A stretch of DNA of 64,000 nt from Chitinophaga pollutisoli (GTDB taxonomy: Bacteria; Bacteroidota; Bacteroidia; Chitinophagales; Chitinophagaceae), in the NCBI RefSeq assembly GCF_038396755.1, contig NZ_CP149822.1, forward strand, positions 3,410,001 to 3,474,000. Direction: 5' to 3'. The notes under the pieces were generated by a model. It saw only the letters and a program-made list of their open reading frames with translations, did not search any database and was not told the origin of the DNA. The position numbers and the translations under genes were made by a program. Position 1 is the first letter of the stretch, and each line of letters starts with the position of its first letter. Shown one piece after another: positions 16,880 through 25,389 of the stretch.

Positions 16880-18817
16880 TTATTTTGCATCTACCCACAT
16901 GCCGTTGTCACGGATGAGGTTGATGAGTTCGGTAACGGCTACTTCGCTGCTGAGGCCACGTTTTACGACTTCTTTTCCCCGGTACAGCGTAATTTTTCCT
17001 ACGCCGCTGCCTACATATCCGAAATCGGCGTCGGCCATTTCCCCCGGACCGTTTACGATGCACCCCATAATGGCGATTTTCACGCCTTTGAGGTGGTTGG
17101 TGACTGCGCGGATGCGGGCGGTGGTTTCCTGGAGGTCGAACAAGGTGCGGCCGCAGGAGGGGCAGGAGATATATTCAGTTTTGGAGATGCGGGAACGGGT
17201 GGCCTGGAGGATGCCGAATGCCACGTTATTGATGGTTGCGGGAGATGATGATTCCCCGGCGGCGGTGAGCCACAGGCCGTCGCCGAAGCCGTCGAGCAGG
17301 AGGGCGCCGGTTTCGGTGGCGAAATGGATCAGGTCCTGGTCGGCATTTTGTTCGGCGCTGTTACATTGGAGGATCACGGGACGGGGGAGTTTTTGCTCCA
17401 TCATCGCGATGAGCATCCGGCGCACCGATGCCATGGCGTGTGCGTTGCCGCTGGCGATCACGGGGATAACGTTTCCTTTCAATCCGGCCAGTTTTTCCAG
17501 CAAACCGCTGTCCAACGCCTCAGCATTCAGCTGCACGAAATTTACCACGTCACTAGCGTTTGAAAACTGCCGGAAATCGCTGAAATACGGATGGTATTTG
17601 GATTTGTCGTTGGTCTGTTGCCAGGTTTCCGCATCTACGATCACTTGCAAAGTGCCAGGCAGCGCGAACTCCAGGATTTGCTTCCCGGTGTAAATGTAGT
17701 CGGCCGCCGCGTCGCTGATGTTCCACTTGTCTGTAGCTTCGTCGTAATGATAACCGATGCCCTGCAGGTCGGCCGGAGAAATCGCGGGGAGATGACGGAA
17801 GTCCGCCACCACCACGGGCACCTGTTTGCCGCCGATATTGCCAACGGCGTCGGTGGCGCGTTTGGTGAACTGGAACGGTGAATACGGCAATTTCTGTGGA
17901 TCGGCCACCGGCGCGATGGGCGCGTGGCCCGCGCGTTGGGTATAGCGGCGCACGAGGTCGCGGCAAACGGGCAGCTCAAACTCGGGATCTTCGGTAAGCG
18001 AAACACGGATAGTGTCGCCGATGCCGTCTTCCAGCAAAGTACCGATGCCTGCGGCTGATTTGATGCGGCCGTCTTCCCCGTCGCCGGCTTCGGTAACGCC
18101 GAGATGGAGCGGATAGCAATGGCCCAGTTCCTGCTGCATAGTGCTCACGAGCAGGCGGTAAGCCTGCACCATCACCTGCGGGTTGCTGGCTTTCATGCTG
18201 AGCACGATATTGCGGTATTGGAGGTCTTCCGCGATGCGGAGGAATTCCATGGCGCTTTCCACCATTCCCATCGGGGTGTCGCCGTAGCGGCTCATGATGC
18301 GGTCGCTGAGGGAACCATGGTTGGTGCCGATGCGCATGGCGGTGCCGTGGTCTTTACAAATTTTCACCAGCGGCGTGAAACGTTCGCGGATGCGGTCGAT
18401 TTCTTCCAGGTATTCCGCATCGGTATATTCGAGCAATTCGAATTTCTTCTTGTCGATGTAGTTGCCGGGGTTGATGCGGACTTTCTCCACGATGCGCGCC
18501 GCCACTTCGGCGGCGTTGGGCGTAAAGTGAATGTCGGCCACCAGCGGCGTGGTGTAGCCGCGTTTGCGCAACTCATTCTTGATAGGAAGGAGGTTCTGCG
18601 CTTCCTTAATGCTCGGAGCCGTAATCCGCACGAGTTCCGCGCCTGCCTCGATGCACCGGATCGATTGCTCCACGGTGCCCATTGTATCCATGGTATCCGT
18701 GGTCGTCATCGTTTGTATCCGGATCGGGTGGTGGTTTCCGATGATGAGGTCGCCCACTTTCACTTCTAAAGTGGCCAGTCGTTCGTATGTCGTCAGTGAT
18801 GGGCAATATAATTGCAT
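16880..18817 (-). CDS. ispG: 4-hydroxy-3-methylbut-2-enyl diphosphate synthase, long form
   Basis: IspG (GcpE) reductively opens the cyclic diphosphate MEcPP in the MEP isoprenoid pathway using a [4Fe-4S] cluster. The N-terminal TIM barrel (about 15-290; PIRIQTMTTTDT, VADIHF, RINPGN) and the C-terminal reductase domain with cluster ligands C552, C555 and C586 (CPSCGRT, MGCIVNGPGE) are present. At 645 residues it is the long type with an extra central domain (about 300-530), known from Bacteroidota, Chlamydiae and plants. Two dyads lie upstream. No other MEP gene is nearby. Confidence 0.95.
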   Translation of the reverse strand: MQLYCPSLTTYERLATLEVKVGDLIIGNHHPIRIQTMTTTDTMDTMGTVEQSIRCIEAGAELVRITAPSIKEAQNLLPIKNELRKRGYTTPLVADIHFTPNAAEVAARIVEKVRINPGNYIDKKKFELLEYTDAEYLEEIDRIRERFTPLVKICKDHGTAMRIGTNHGSLSDRIMSRYGDTPMGMVESAMEFLRIAEDLQYRNIVLSMKASNPQVMVQAYRLLVSTMQQELGHCYPLHLGVTEAGDGEDGRIKSAAGIGTLLEDGIGDTIRVSLTEDPEFELPVCRDLVRRYTQRAGHAPIAPVADPQKLPYSPFQFTKRATDAVGNIGGKQVPVVVADFRHLPAISPADLQGIGYHYDEATDKWNISDAAADYIYTGKQILEFALPGTLQVIVDAETWQQTNDKSKYHPYFSDFRQFSNASDVVNFVQLNAEALDSGLLEKLAGLKGNVIPVIASGNAHAMASVRRMLIAMMEQKLPRPVILQCNSAEQNADQDLIHFATETGALLLDGFGDGLWLTAAGESSSPATINNVAFGILQATRSRISKTEYISCPSCGRTLFDLQETTARIRAVTNHLKGVKIAIMGCIVNGPGEMADADFGYVGSGVGKITLYRGKEVVKRGLSSEVAVTELINLIRDNGMWVDAK

Positions 18818-18849
18818 GAATGCTGTTCTGTTCTTTTAATTCGTTGATA

Positions 18850-18908
18850 TTGAATTGATTATTCAATTTGTATTGTTGCAAAAAGCATTGAATAAGACGC
18901 CGTCTTAT
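18850..18908. promoter_or_regulatory. Two dyads upstream of ispG
   Basis: TTGAAT-TGATT-ATTCAA (18850-18866) and the odd palindrome ATAAGACG-C-CGTCTTAT (18892-18908) lie 33-91 bp before the ispG start. A CACCG/CGGTG dyad at 18939-18950 is further upstream. They could be operators or leader hairpins. Confidence 0.4.
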
Positions 18909-19099
18909 CCTATTCTTCTTTCAAAATTAGCAAATTATTCACCGTTCGGTGCGTCTACATATTTTGTTATTTTATATGAGCGGTAAACTTCCCGCCCGAT
19001 AATTTGACTAGTTTTAGCAAATCATGCAGAGCGCCATGTTTGTAACCGACAAGGCACGTACCACCATATAACCTGACAATCAATAATCTGTCAATCGAT

Positions 19100-19960
19100 T
19101 TGAACAAGATAGTGGATACCATACCCTACCAGCAGATACCGCTAAACGGACAGTTCAGCGTATTCGAAATGGAGAATTTCCAGACCGAATATGCGGGCAT
19201 TCCGCACCGGCATCACGTGTTCCAGATTCTCTGGTTCACCAAAGCCGCCGGTGATCATGTGGTGGATTTCGTGAAGTATGAACTGGGCGACAACACCCTC
19301 TTTCTTCTCCGTCCCGGACAGGTTCACCAGTTGCCGAAATCCGGCTTTTTCGGATTTAGCATCACGTTTACCGAACAGTTTTATTGGGAAAATAAACACG
19401 AACGTCAAACCTTATACGATTTCACCACGCTTTTCGATGATTCGCAGGAATATGCGCCGATCCGGATCGGAAACGAAGCGGCGGAATCCATGCAAAAGAT
19501 CATTTCCCTCATGCAGGCCGAGCTTTGGCGCGAGGGGAGCAACAGTAGTGTCATCAAGCATTACCTGAATGCGTTTTTGTTGCTGTCTGAACGGGAGAAA
19601 AAGCAAAACCCCGTGAACGGTCCGGACGCGCACAACCACGACGCCCGGATCATCCAGCTGCGGCGGCTGGTAGAGAAGAACTTCCGCCAGGAGCATCAGG
19701 CAGGATTCTATGCCGCACACTTCTCATTGACGGCCAAGCGGTTAAATGAAATCGCGAAGGAGGCCATCAACAAAACGGTGACCGACATGGTGCACGACCG
19801 CCTTATTCTCGAAGCCAAGCGGCAACTGGCTTTCAGCAACCGGAATGTGAAGGAAATCTGTTATGAGCTGGGGTTCGAGGACCCGGCGTATTTCAGCCGT
19901 TTCTTCCGGCATCATACCGGTATTTCACCCCACGAATTCCGCGAAACGGTGTTCAAATAG
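19100..19960 (+). CDS. AraC-family transcriptional regulator
   Basis: A 286-residue regulator with an N-terminal cupin-like sensor domain (about 15-160; the HRHHVFQILWFT and LLRPGQVHQ segments are typical) and a C-terminal AraC DNA-binding domain with two helix-turn-helices (about 190-284), including NVKEICYELGFEDPAYFSRF and the end ISPHEFRE. The reading frame opens with TTG (19100); the next Met is inside the sensor domain, so TTG is preferred. It stands alone with a terminator and has no obvious target next to it. Confidence 0.9.
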   Translation: MNKIVDTIPYQQIPLNGQFSVFEMENFQTEYAGIPHRHHVFQILWFTKAAGDHVVDFVKYELGDNTLFLLRPGQVHQLPKSGFFGFSITFTEQFYWENKHERQTLYDFTTLFDDSQEYAPIRIGNEAAESMQKIISLMQAELWREGSNSSVIKHYLNAFLLLSEREKKQNPVNGPDAHNHDARIIQLRRLVEKNFRQEHQAGFYAAHFSLTAKRLNEIAKEAINKTVTDMVHDRLILEAKRQLAFSNRNVKEICYELGFEDPAYFSRFFRHHTGISPHEFRETVFK

Positions 19961-20045
19961 TACAATGAAATTGTCTTTTTGTCCAAACTCCGGGGAGAAT
20001 TACAGCGTTACTTTTACACTTGTATAAACGGAAACCATGCTTAAT

Positions 20046-20068
20046 AACGCGTTTCAGGCGCGTTTTTT
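20046..20068 (+). terminator. Terminator of the araC-type gene
   Basis: AACGCG and CGCGTT form a short stem with a 7-base loop, followed by a T run. Confidence 0.7.
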
Positions 20069-20092
20069 TACATTTGGAAAGGAAAGTAAGCG

Positions 20093-20122
20093 AAAAAGCC
20101 GTCCCACGACCGGGGCGGTTTT
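20093..20122 (-). terminator. Terminator of the YitT-family gene
   Basis: On the minus strand, CCGCCCC and GGGACGG pair with one G-T wobble across a 6-base loop and are followed by a T-rich tail. It is adjacent to the stop codon. Confidence 0.75.
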
Positions 20123-20959
20123 TTATTTCCCGATAGAGAACCCCCGGCCCAACACTTCATGCACTTCATGGATGACCGTAAACGCTTCGGCATCCACTTC
20201 CGCGACGACTCTTTTCAGTTCCATCAGTTCCTGTTTGTTGATGATCACGTAAAGCACTTCTTTGGGATCTTTCGTATAAGCGCCGTGGCCATGCAGCACG
20301 GTGGCGCCGCGGTTCATGTTGCGGGTGATTTTTTCAGCGATGATGGCGGAGAAAGGGGAGATGATGGTAACGGCGCGTTTGGTGTTGAAGCCTTCCACGA
20401 TGTAATCCACCATTCTCGCGCCGATGTAAACGGCGATGAAGGTGTACATGGTGCGCTCGATCCCGATCATGAAAATCCCCCCGGAGATAACCACCACGTC
20501 AAACACGAGGATCGCGTTGCCGAGGCTCCAGCCGAAGTATTTGTTCAATACCCGCGCCACGATGGACGCGCCGCCGGTGGTGCCGCCGGACAGGAAAACG
20601 AGCCCCAGGCCGATGCCTACAAGCAAACCCGCAAAGATGGCCGCCAGCAACGGATCATGGGTGGGCGGCTCCCGGTCGGCTTCCGTGAGATACAGGAAAA
20701 AGGAACAAAAGATGATGGAAATAATGGTGTAGATGACAGTTCGCCGGTTCAGGAGGCGCCATCCCGCGATCATGAGCACGGCGTTTATCGCGAGGTTCAC
20801 GGCGCCCGCAGACCATCCGAAAAGGTAATGCGTCAATATGGAAATACCGATCACCCCGCCTTCGGAGAGCTGGCTGGGGATGGCAAGAAAGTTAATGCCG
20901 ATGGCGAAAATGAAAGACCCGAGAATAATCAGGAAAATGTTCCTGGCGTGCAGTTTCAT
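20123..20959 (-). CDS. YitT family membrane protein
   Basis: A 278-residue inner-membrane protein with five or six hydrophobic segments in the first 190 residues (for example 8-24, 50-66, 76-92, 105-125, 145-165) and a C-terminal cytoplasmic DUF2179 domain (about 205-270). The motif VFLSGGTTGGASIVARVLNKYF is typical of YitT/DUF161 proteins, whose transport role is not well defined. A -7 box lies only 4 bp before the start codon. It is followed by a terminator and convergent with the AraC-type gene. Confidence 0.88.
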   Translation of the reverse strand: MKLHARNIFLIILGSFIFAIGINFLAIPSQLSEGGVIGISILTHYLFGWSAGAVNLAINAVLMIAGWRLLNRRTVIYTIISIIFCSFFLYLTEADREPPTHDPLLAAIFAGLLVGIGLGLVFLSGGTTGGASIVARVLNKYFGWSLGNAILVFDVVVISGGIFMIGIERTMYTFIAVYIGARMVDYIVEGFNTKRAVTIISPFSAIIAEKITRNMNRGATVLHGHGAYTKDPKEVLYVIINKQELMELKRVVAEVDAEAFTVIHEVHEVLGRGFSIGK

Positions 20960-20963
20960 GCCG

Positions 20964-20971
20964 CAAAGGTA
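20964..20971 (-). promoter_or_regulatory. -7 box abutting the YitT-family start codon
   Basis: The minus strand reads TACCTTTG-CGGC-ATG. If this box is used, the mRNA would begin at or within a few bases of the ATG, that is, be leaderless or nearly so. No good -33 was found. Confidence 0.4.
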
Positions 20972-20986
20972 CGGGAAGGCTGGAAA

Positions 20987-21745
20987 TTACCAGTCCTTTT
21001 CCACACTCACGGGCGTGCCCTTGGTCTTCTTCATCTTATCTTCCTGCAGCTTTTTCTCCTGCTGTGCCAGGGCCTGGAGCAGGCGTTTGGCTTCTTCCTG
21101 GGTGAGCTTGCTGGGCTTGGGCTTAGGCTGCTGGTTTTGATCTTTCTGGTCTTTTTGATCCTGCTGGTCCTTTTGATCCTGCTGGTCTTTCTGATCTTTC
21201 TGGTCCTGCTTGTCTTTGTTCTGCTGGTCCTGTTTATCTTTCTGTTTGTCTTTGTCTTTTTGTTCTTTGTTATCCTTTCCGTCGCTGTTTTGCTGTTGTT
21301 GTTTCTTCAGCATTTCCTGCGCGTAGGCGAGGTTGTAGCGCGCCTGTTCGTCGGCTGGATTGGCTTTCAGGGCTTTTTTGTACGCGGCGATGCTTTCTTC
21401 CCATTTTTTATCTTCCATGAAAGTATTGCCGATGTTATAATTGGCGTCGGCTGCATTTTCTTTCCTGGAGGGTGTTTTGAGGGCGTTGGCGTATTGCTGG
21501 CGCGCGGCTTCGTAGCGTTTTTGTTCGTAGAGGGAATTGCCGAGGTTGAAGTTGCCTTCCATGGAGCGGGCGTTGCGTTCCAGGGCTTTTTTGTAGCTGG
21601 CTTCCGCGTCGGCGTATTGTTGCTTTTTATATTGGGCGTTGCCTTCGCGGAGATATTTGGACGTGCCTTGCTGGGCGGCCGCCGGCAGTGTCAGCGCCAC
21701 GAGCGAAGCGAGGATCGTTACGGCAGGAAGGAAGATGTTTTTCAT
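20987..21745 (-). CDS. TPR protein, BatC/BatE-like
   Basis: A 252-residue periplasmic protein with a signal peptide (about 1-25, ending PAAAQQ), three to four tetratricopeptide repeats (about 27-150) and a very Lys/Gln/Asp-rich stretch made of DQK- and DQQ-type repeats (about 155-210). It overlaps batB by 4 bp (ATG inside the batB stop region), so the two are translationally coupled. In Bacteroidota, TPR proteins of this kind accompany the VWA-domain Bat (aerotolerance) proteins; the exact role is unknown. Confidence 0.85.
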   Translation of the reverse strand: MKNIFLPAVTILASLVALTLPAAAQQGTSKYLREGNAQYKKQQYADAEASYKKALERNARSMEGNFNLGNSLYEQKRYEAARQQYANALKTPSRKENAADANYNIGNTFMEDKKWEESIAAYKKALKANPADEQARYNLAYAQEMLKKQQQQNSDGKDNKEQKDKDKQKDKQDQQNKDKQDQKDQKDQQDQKDQQDQKDQKDQNQQPKPKPSKLTQEEAKRLLQALAQQEKKLQEDKMKKTKGTPVSVEKDW

Positions 21746-22782
21746 GCGGCCTCCGCTTTTTGAATCCCGGGCAAAATGTTGGTTTTCTTGCGGGAAGTTC
21801 CTTCAGGGATGAAGAATTCCAGCACGATGAGCACCAGGCAGATGCCAAGGAAGTATTGAAAATAACTGTTGTAATCGGTGAAAACGTTTTCTCCAAACTC
21901 TTTCTGTTCCATTTTATCAATGCGGTCGGCCAGGGCTTCCACCACCTCGTCGGTATTATTGAGCAGCTGGAGGTACATGCCCTTGCCGGTGGAGGCGAGC
22001 TTCTTCAGCCCGTCTTCATTGAGTTTGGATATAACGGTTTTACCTTCGTTGTCTTTTTTAACGCCGCCGGATTCCAGGTCGGGGAGCGGTGAGCCGGTGG
22101 GGGATCCGATCCCTACGGTATAGATGACCACACCATTTTCCAGGGCTTTTTTGGCTTCGGTAACTGCGCCTTCCTGGTGATCTTCCCCGTCAGAAATGAT
22201 GATGAGCGCCTTATGCTTGCGTTCCTTTTTGTTGAACGCCTCATCGCTCACGCGAATGGCTTCGCCGATTTCGGTGCCCTGGCGCGGGATGAGGTCGGGC
22301 GTGATGCTGCCCAGGTACATGCGCGCGGCGGAATAGTCGACGGTCAGCGGCATCTGGAGATACGCGTTCCCAGCAAAAACAACCATGCCGATACGGTCAT
22401 TGTCCATTTTCTCCATGAGCTTGGTCACTAGCTGCTTGGCGCGCGTAAGCCGGTCTGGCTTGGCGTCGTTGGCGAGCATGCTCTTGCTCACGTCCAGCGC
22501 GATGATCACGTCCACGCCTTTGCGGGTGATCTTTTCGACGCGGCTGCCTTTCTGGAGATTTGCCAGACCGATCACGCCGAAGAAGAACGCGAGGAAAATA
22601 AGGATGAACTTAACGGTGAAAAGCCTGCGGGAATAGCCGCTGAAAAGCTTTTCCACCATCCCGGGGTCGCCGATACGGCGGATAGACCTCCGCTTCCACA
22701 CCGTTACCCAGGTGAAAGCGAGCGCCAGCACAATGAGCAACGTGAAGGCCCACAAGTATTCAGTATGTTGGAATCTAAGCAT
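21742..22782 (-). CDS. VWA-domain membrane protein, BatB-like
   Basis: A 346-residue membrane protein with N-terminal membrane segments (about 8-28 and 55-74), a von Willebrand A domain with the metal site DVSKS at 97-101, and a C-terminal membrane segment (about 315-333). This is the BatA/BatB layout of the Bacteroidota aerotolerance cluster. Start MLRFQHTEYL at 22782 is preferred, because the longer reading would begin in the leader hairpin. A promoter and a 10 bp stem-loop lie just upstream. No moxR, DUF58, batA or batD is in this window. Confidence 0.88.
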   Translation of the reverse strand: MLRFQHTEYLWAFTLLIVLALAFTWVTVWKRRSIRRIGDPGMVEKLFSGYSRRLFTVKFILIFLAFFFGVIGLANLQKGSRVEKITRKGVDVIIALDVSKSMLANDAKPDRLTRAKQLVTKLMEKMDNDRIGMVVFAGNAYLQMPLTVDYSAARMYLGSITPDLIPRQGTEIGEAIRVSDEAFNKKERKHKALIIISDGEDHQEGAVTEAKKALENGVVIYTVGIGSPTGSPLPDLESGGVKKDNEGKTVISKLNEDGLKKLASTGKGMYLQLLNNTDEVVEALADRIDKMEQKEFGENVFTDYNSYFQYFLGICLVLIVLEFFIPEGTSRKKTNILPGIQKAEAA

Positions 22783-22794
22783 GTTGTAAAACGC

Positions 22795-22821
22795 CACTTC
22801 CCGGGCAAAGGCCGGGAAGTG
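22795..22821 (-). promoter_or_regulatory. Leader stem-loop of batB-batC mRNA
   Basis: CACTTCCCGG and CCGGGAAGTG form a perfect 10 bp stem with a 7-base loop. On the minus strand it begins 3 bases after the -7 box and ends 12 bp before the batB start. It may also stop read-through from the upstream gene, but the T run after it is weak (TTTT). Confidence 0.6.
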
Positions 22822-22824
22822 ATT

Positions 22825-22855
22825 CAAAAATAAATTTTTTATAACGTATTACAAG
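22825..22855 (-). promoter_or_regulatory. Promoter of batB-batC
   Basis: On the minus strand, CTTG (22855-22852), a 19 bp spacer and TATTTTTG (22832-22825) closely match the Bacteroidota promoter. Confidence 0.65.
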
Positions 22856-22890
22856 GGCAGGGGGAAAGGTTTTATCAGTTTTTTAACAGC

Positions 22891-23655
22891 CTATTTCTCC
22901 CCTTTGTAAAAACCTTCGCTGCCCAGGATCGCGCGTGTCACCTCCATCCCGAGGGCGTTCATGTCGGCAGAAGGGTTTTCCGTCTCGAAATTGAGGACGA
23001 AGAAAGAAGGATGGCGGTTTTCCTCGATCCAGCCGGTTACCCAGCCGATCCGCTTGCTGCCCATGTTGCCGTAGCCCGACTTCCACGCGAAAATGAATTT
23101 ATCCGTCTTTTCCATGACCATGAGCCCCGCGGTCAGTTCCTGGGCGCGGCGTTGGTAGGGAAGTTGGTTGAAATAGAGTTGTTTGGTAAAGCCGAGCACT
23201 TCATCGGCGCTGATTTGTAGGGAGTTATCGAGCCAGAAGGTGTCTATCCGGCTGATTTTTTTATTCCCGAAGCCTACGGTATCCAGCCAGTGCTGGAGTG
23301 TATCTTTCCCGATGGCCCGGGCCACTTCCTGGAAGGCGATCGCCGATCCGTTGCGGAATGCCTGGTGGAAAGGACCGGCGGCGGTGACCATATTGGTATC
23401 GCTGATGGCGCCTGTTTGCAGGCCGGTAATAGACAGGAAAATCTCGAAAACGCCCGCCGGCACGAATCGCTCTTTGGCGCGCTCGATATTATATACGCGG
23501 AAGGTGCCCTGTCCATTGTCGAACAGCATAAAGCTCCCTTCCAGCTTATGTTTCGCGAAGTGTTGCTGCCACTCTTTCGCATCTTTCACGTTGTTGGGAG
23601 TGCAGGCGCCGAGCCCCAGGGCCACGGCGATCAGTAACAGGCCGAATCGTTTCAT
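22891..23655 (-). CDS. Class D beta-lactamase-like lipoprotein lacking the catalytic Ser and Lys
   Basis: A 254-residue lipoprotein (hydrophobic signal, lipobox LGAC, Cys18) with the class D beta-lactamase/transpeptidase fold: SAI at 104-106 (the SxV motif), FGN at 129-131 (for YGN), FW at 140-141, KSG at 192-194 and the following IGWVTGWIE strand. The active-site motif that should read PASTFK is PAGVFE (66-71): the nucleophile Ser is Gly68 and the general-base Lys is Glu71. The segment before SAI is also shortened. It is therefore probably a binding or sensor pseudoenzyme, not a beta-lactamase. Start MKRFG is chosen for the signal peptide. Confidence 0.8.
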   Translation of the reverse strand: MKRFGLLLIAVALGLGACTPNNVKDAKEWQQHFAKHKLEGSFMLFDNGQGTFRVYNIERAKERFVPAGVFEIFLSITGLQTGAISDTNMVTAAGPFHQAFRNGSAIAFQEVARAIGKDTLQHWLDTVGFGNKKISRIDTFWLDNSLQISADEVLGFTKQLYFNQLPYQRRAQELTAGLMVMEKTDKFIFAWKSGYGNMGSKRIGWVTGWIEENRHPSFFVLNFETENPSADMNALGMEVTRAILGSEGFYKGEK

Positions 23656-23751
23656 CAGGCGGTAAATTTTTTTAATCAGTGAATGCAAAAGTAAGGCTTC
23701 AAAAGTAAAAGCCGGGATGATGCAAATCAGGTTTTCGGGAGAAGGGGCATG

Positions 23752-23774
23752 AAAAAGGCGGCCAGAGCCGCCTT
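23752..23774 (-). terminator. Terminator of kbl
   Basis: AAGGCGGC and GCCGCCTT form an 8 bp stem with a 4-base loop; the minus strand continues with TTT. It lies 24 bp after the kbl stop. Confidence 0.85.
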
Positions 23775-23798
23775 AGAGGGTGATATGTATTTCTATGG

Positions 23799-25001
23799 TT
23801 ATACCTTTTCGACTGATTTCAACACACCCAGCTCTTTGCCGATCTTGGTGAAAGCGGCGATCGCCTTGTCGAGGTGCGCCTGCGTATGTGCTGCGCTCAG
23901 CTGCACGCGGATGCGCGCCTGGCCTTTGGGCACAACGGGATAAAAGAAACCGATCACATAGATGCCTTCCTTCAGCAGCCTGTCGGCGAATTCCTGGCTC
24001 AGCTTTGCGTCGTACAGCATCACGGGAACAATGGGGTGGTCGCCCGGCTTGATGTCGAACCCGGCGGCGGTCATCTTCTCACGGAAGTACTTGGTATTGA
24101 ATTCCAGCTGGTCGCGCAGCTCGGTGGTTTCGCTTAACATGTCGAGCACGGCGATGGACGCGCCTACGATGCTGGGGGCCACGGAGTTGGAGAACAGGTA
24201 CGGACGGCTGCGCTGGCGCAGGATGTCGATCACGGCTTTCGGGCCACTGGTGAAACCGCCGGAAGCGCCGCCGAGGGCCTTGCCGAGGGTACCGGTGATG
24301 ATATCGACGCGGCCCATCACCCCGCGGTATTCGTGGGTGCCGCGGCCGGTTTTGCCAAGGAAGCCGCTGGAGTGGGATTCGTCGCTCATAACGATGGCGT
24401 CGTATTTGTCGGCCAGGTCGCAGATTTTATCGAGTTGCGCGATGGTGCCGTCCATGGAGAAGGAGCCGTCGGTCACGATAATGCGGCTGCGGGCGCCCTG
24501 GGCTTCCTGGAGTTTGGCTTCCAGGTCGGCCATGTTGTTATGTTCGTAACGGAAGCGCTGTGCTTTGCAGAGGCGCACGCCGTCGATGATGGAAGCGTGG
24601 TTGAGGGCGTCGGAGATAATGGCGTCCTGCTCGCCGAAGAGGGGTTCGAAAACGCCGCCGTTGGCGTCGAAAGCCGCTACGTAAAGGATGGTGTCTTCCA
24701 TGCCGAGGAATTTGGAGATTTTCTCTTCCAGTTCACGGTGGATGTCCTGGGTGCCGCAGATGAACCGAACGCTGCTCATGCCGTAGCCGTGGGTGTCGAT
24801 GGCTTCCCGGGCGGCGGCGATCACTTTGGGGTGAGACGAAAGTCCGAGGTAGTTGTTCGCGCAGAGATTGATGACGGTGTTGCCACCCACGGTGATCTCG
24901 GCGCCCTGCTCGGAGGTGATGATCCTTTCCCGCTTGTACAAGCCGGCGTTTTCGATCTCATCCAGTTCGAGTTGTAAACGTTTTACGAAGTTCTGATTCA
25001 T
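23799..25001 (-). CDS. kbl: Glycine C-acetyltransferase (2-amino-3-ketobutyrate CoA ligase)
   Basis: A PLP enzyme of the alpha-oxoamine synthase family, 400 residues. It interconverts 2-amino-3-ketobutyrate plus CoA with glycine plus acetyl-CoA, the second step of threonine degradation via threonine dehydrogenase. Family marks are [14 protein letters not shown] near the N-terminus, [20 protein letters not shown], and the PLP-lysine motif [14 protein letters not shown] (about 238-251). Related BioF and serine palmitoyltransferase are less likely given the overall similarity to Kbl. No tdh is in the window. A -7 element lies upstream. Confidence 0.9.
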   Translation of the reverse strand: MNQNFVKRLQLELDEIENAGLYKRERIITSEQGAEITVGGNTVINLCANNYLGLSSHPKVIAAAREAIDTHGYGMSSVRFICGTQDIHRELEEKISKFLGMEDTILYVAAFDANGGVFEPLFGEQDAIISDALNHASIIDGVRLCKAQRFRYEHNNMADLEAKLQEAQGARSRIIVTDGSFSMDGTIAQLDKICDLADKYDAIVMSDESHSSGFLGKTGRGTHEYRGVMGRVDIITGTLGKALGGASGGFTSGPKAVIDILRQRSRPYLFSNSVAPSIVGASIAVLDMLSETTELRDQLEFNTKYFREKMTAAGFDIKPGDHPIVPVMLYDAKLSQEFADRLLKEGIYVIGFFYPVVPKGQARIRVQLSAAHTQAHLDKAIAAFTKIGKELGVLKSVEKV

Positions 25002-25389
25002 GTTGCACCTTTTTAATAGCTCTTATCTAACCAACAAAGTTAGGGCAATAAATGTATTGAGGATAGGGCAGGTGGAAAGGGGGAACCGGGCGAAAGCTAA
25101 AAAGTTTGACGGAGGTGTAACATTTAAATCACGGTTTGCGTCATATAATTATCACAGACGGTTGGATTATGACGAGACGAACTGTTTGCGGGTGCTAACG
25201 ACGGGATTTTTGACGTTTTTTTACCTTATGGTGCAATTTGTGCCAGGTAGAGGCGGTCGATCGGGTCTGGAGGCATGTGCATACCTGAGAATTGTCATAG
25301 CGCTGAGGCCTGCCGGGGGCTAAAAACCCGGTAAGAGGCACTATTCAACAATTTGTCGGAACTTCGCACGCTAAAGAACCTATCGCCGG
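25002..25389. other. Divergent intergenic region between kbl and an ECF sigma gene
   Basis: 388 bp with no credible gene. The kbl side has a possible -7 box. On the sigma side an imperfect CCGGG/CCCGG hairpin lies near 25313-25333; nothing else was recognised. Confidence 0.4.
25035..25042 (-). promoter_or_regulatory. Possible -7 box of kbl
   Basis: The minus strand reads TAACTTTG, 33 bp before the kbl start; it is enclosed by the dyad CTAAC/GTTAG. No clear -33 element. Confidence 0.35.

Noticed and set aside
22891-23655. Functional class D beta-lactamase (antibiotic resistance gene)
   Set aside because: The fold fits, but the nucleophilic Ser and the essential Lys are replaced by Gly and Glu.
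25000-25323. 107-residue open frame in the kbl/sigma gap
   Set aside because: It overlaps the kbl promoter region, has no domain or plausible composition, and has no terminator.
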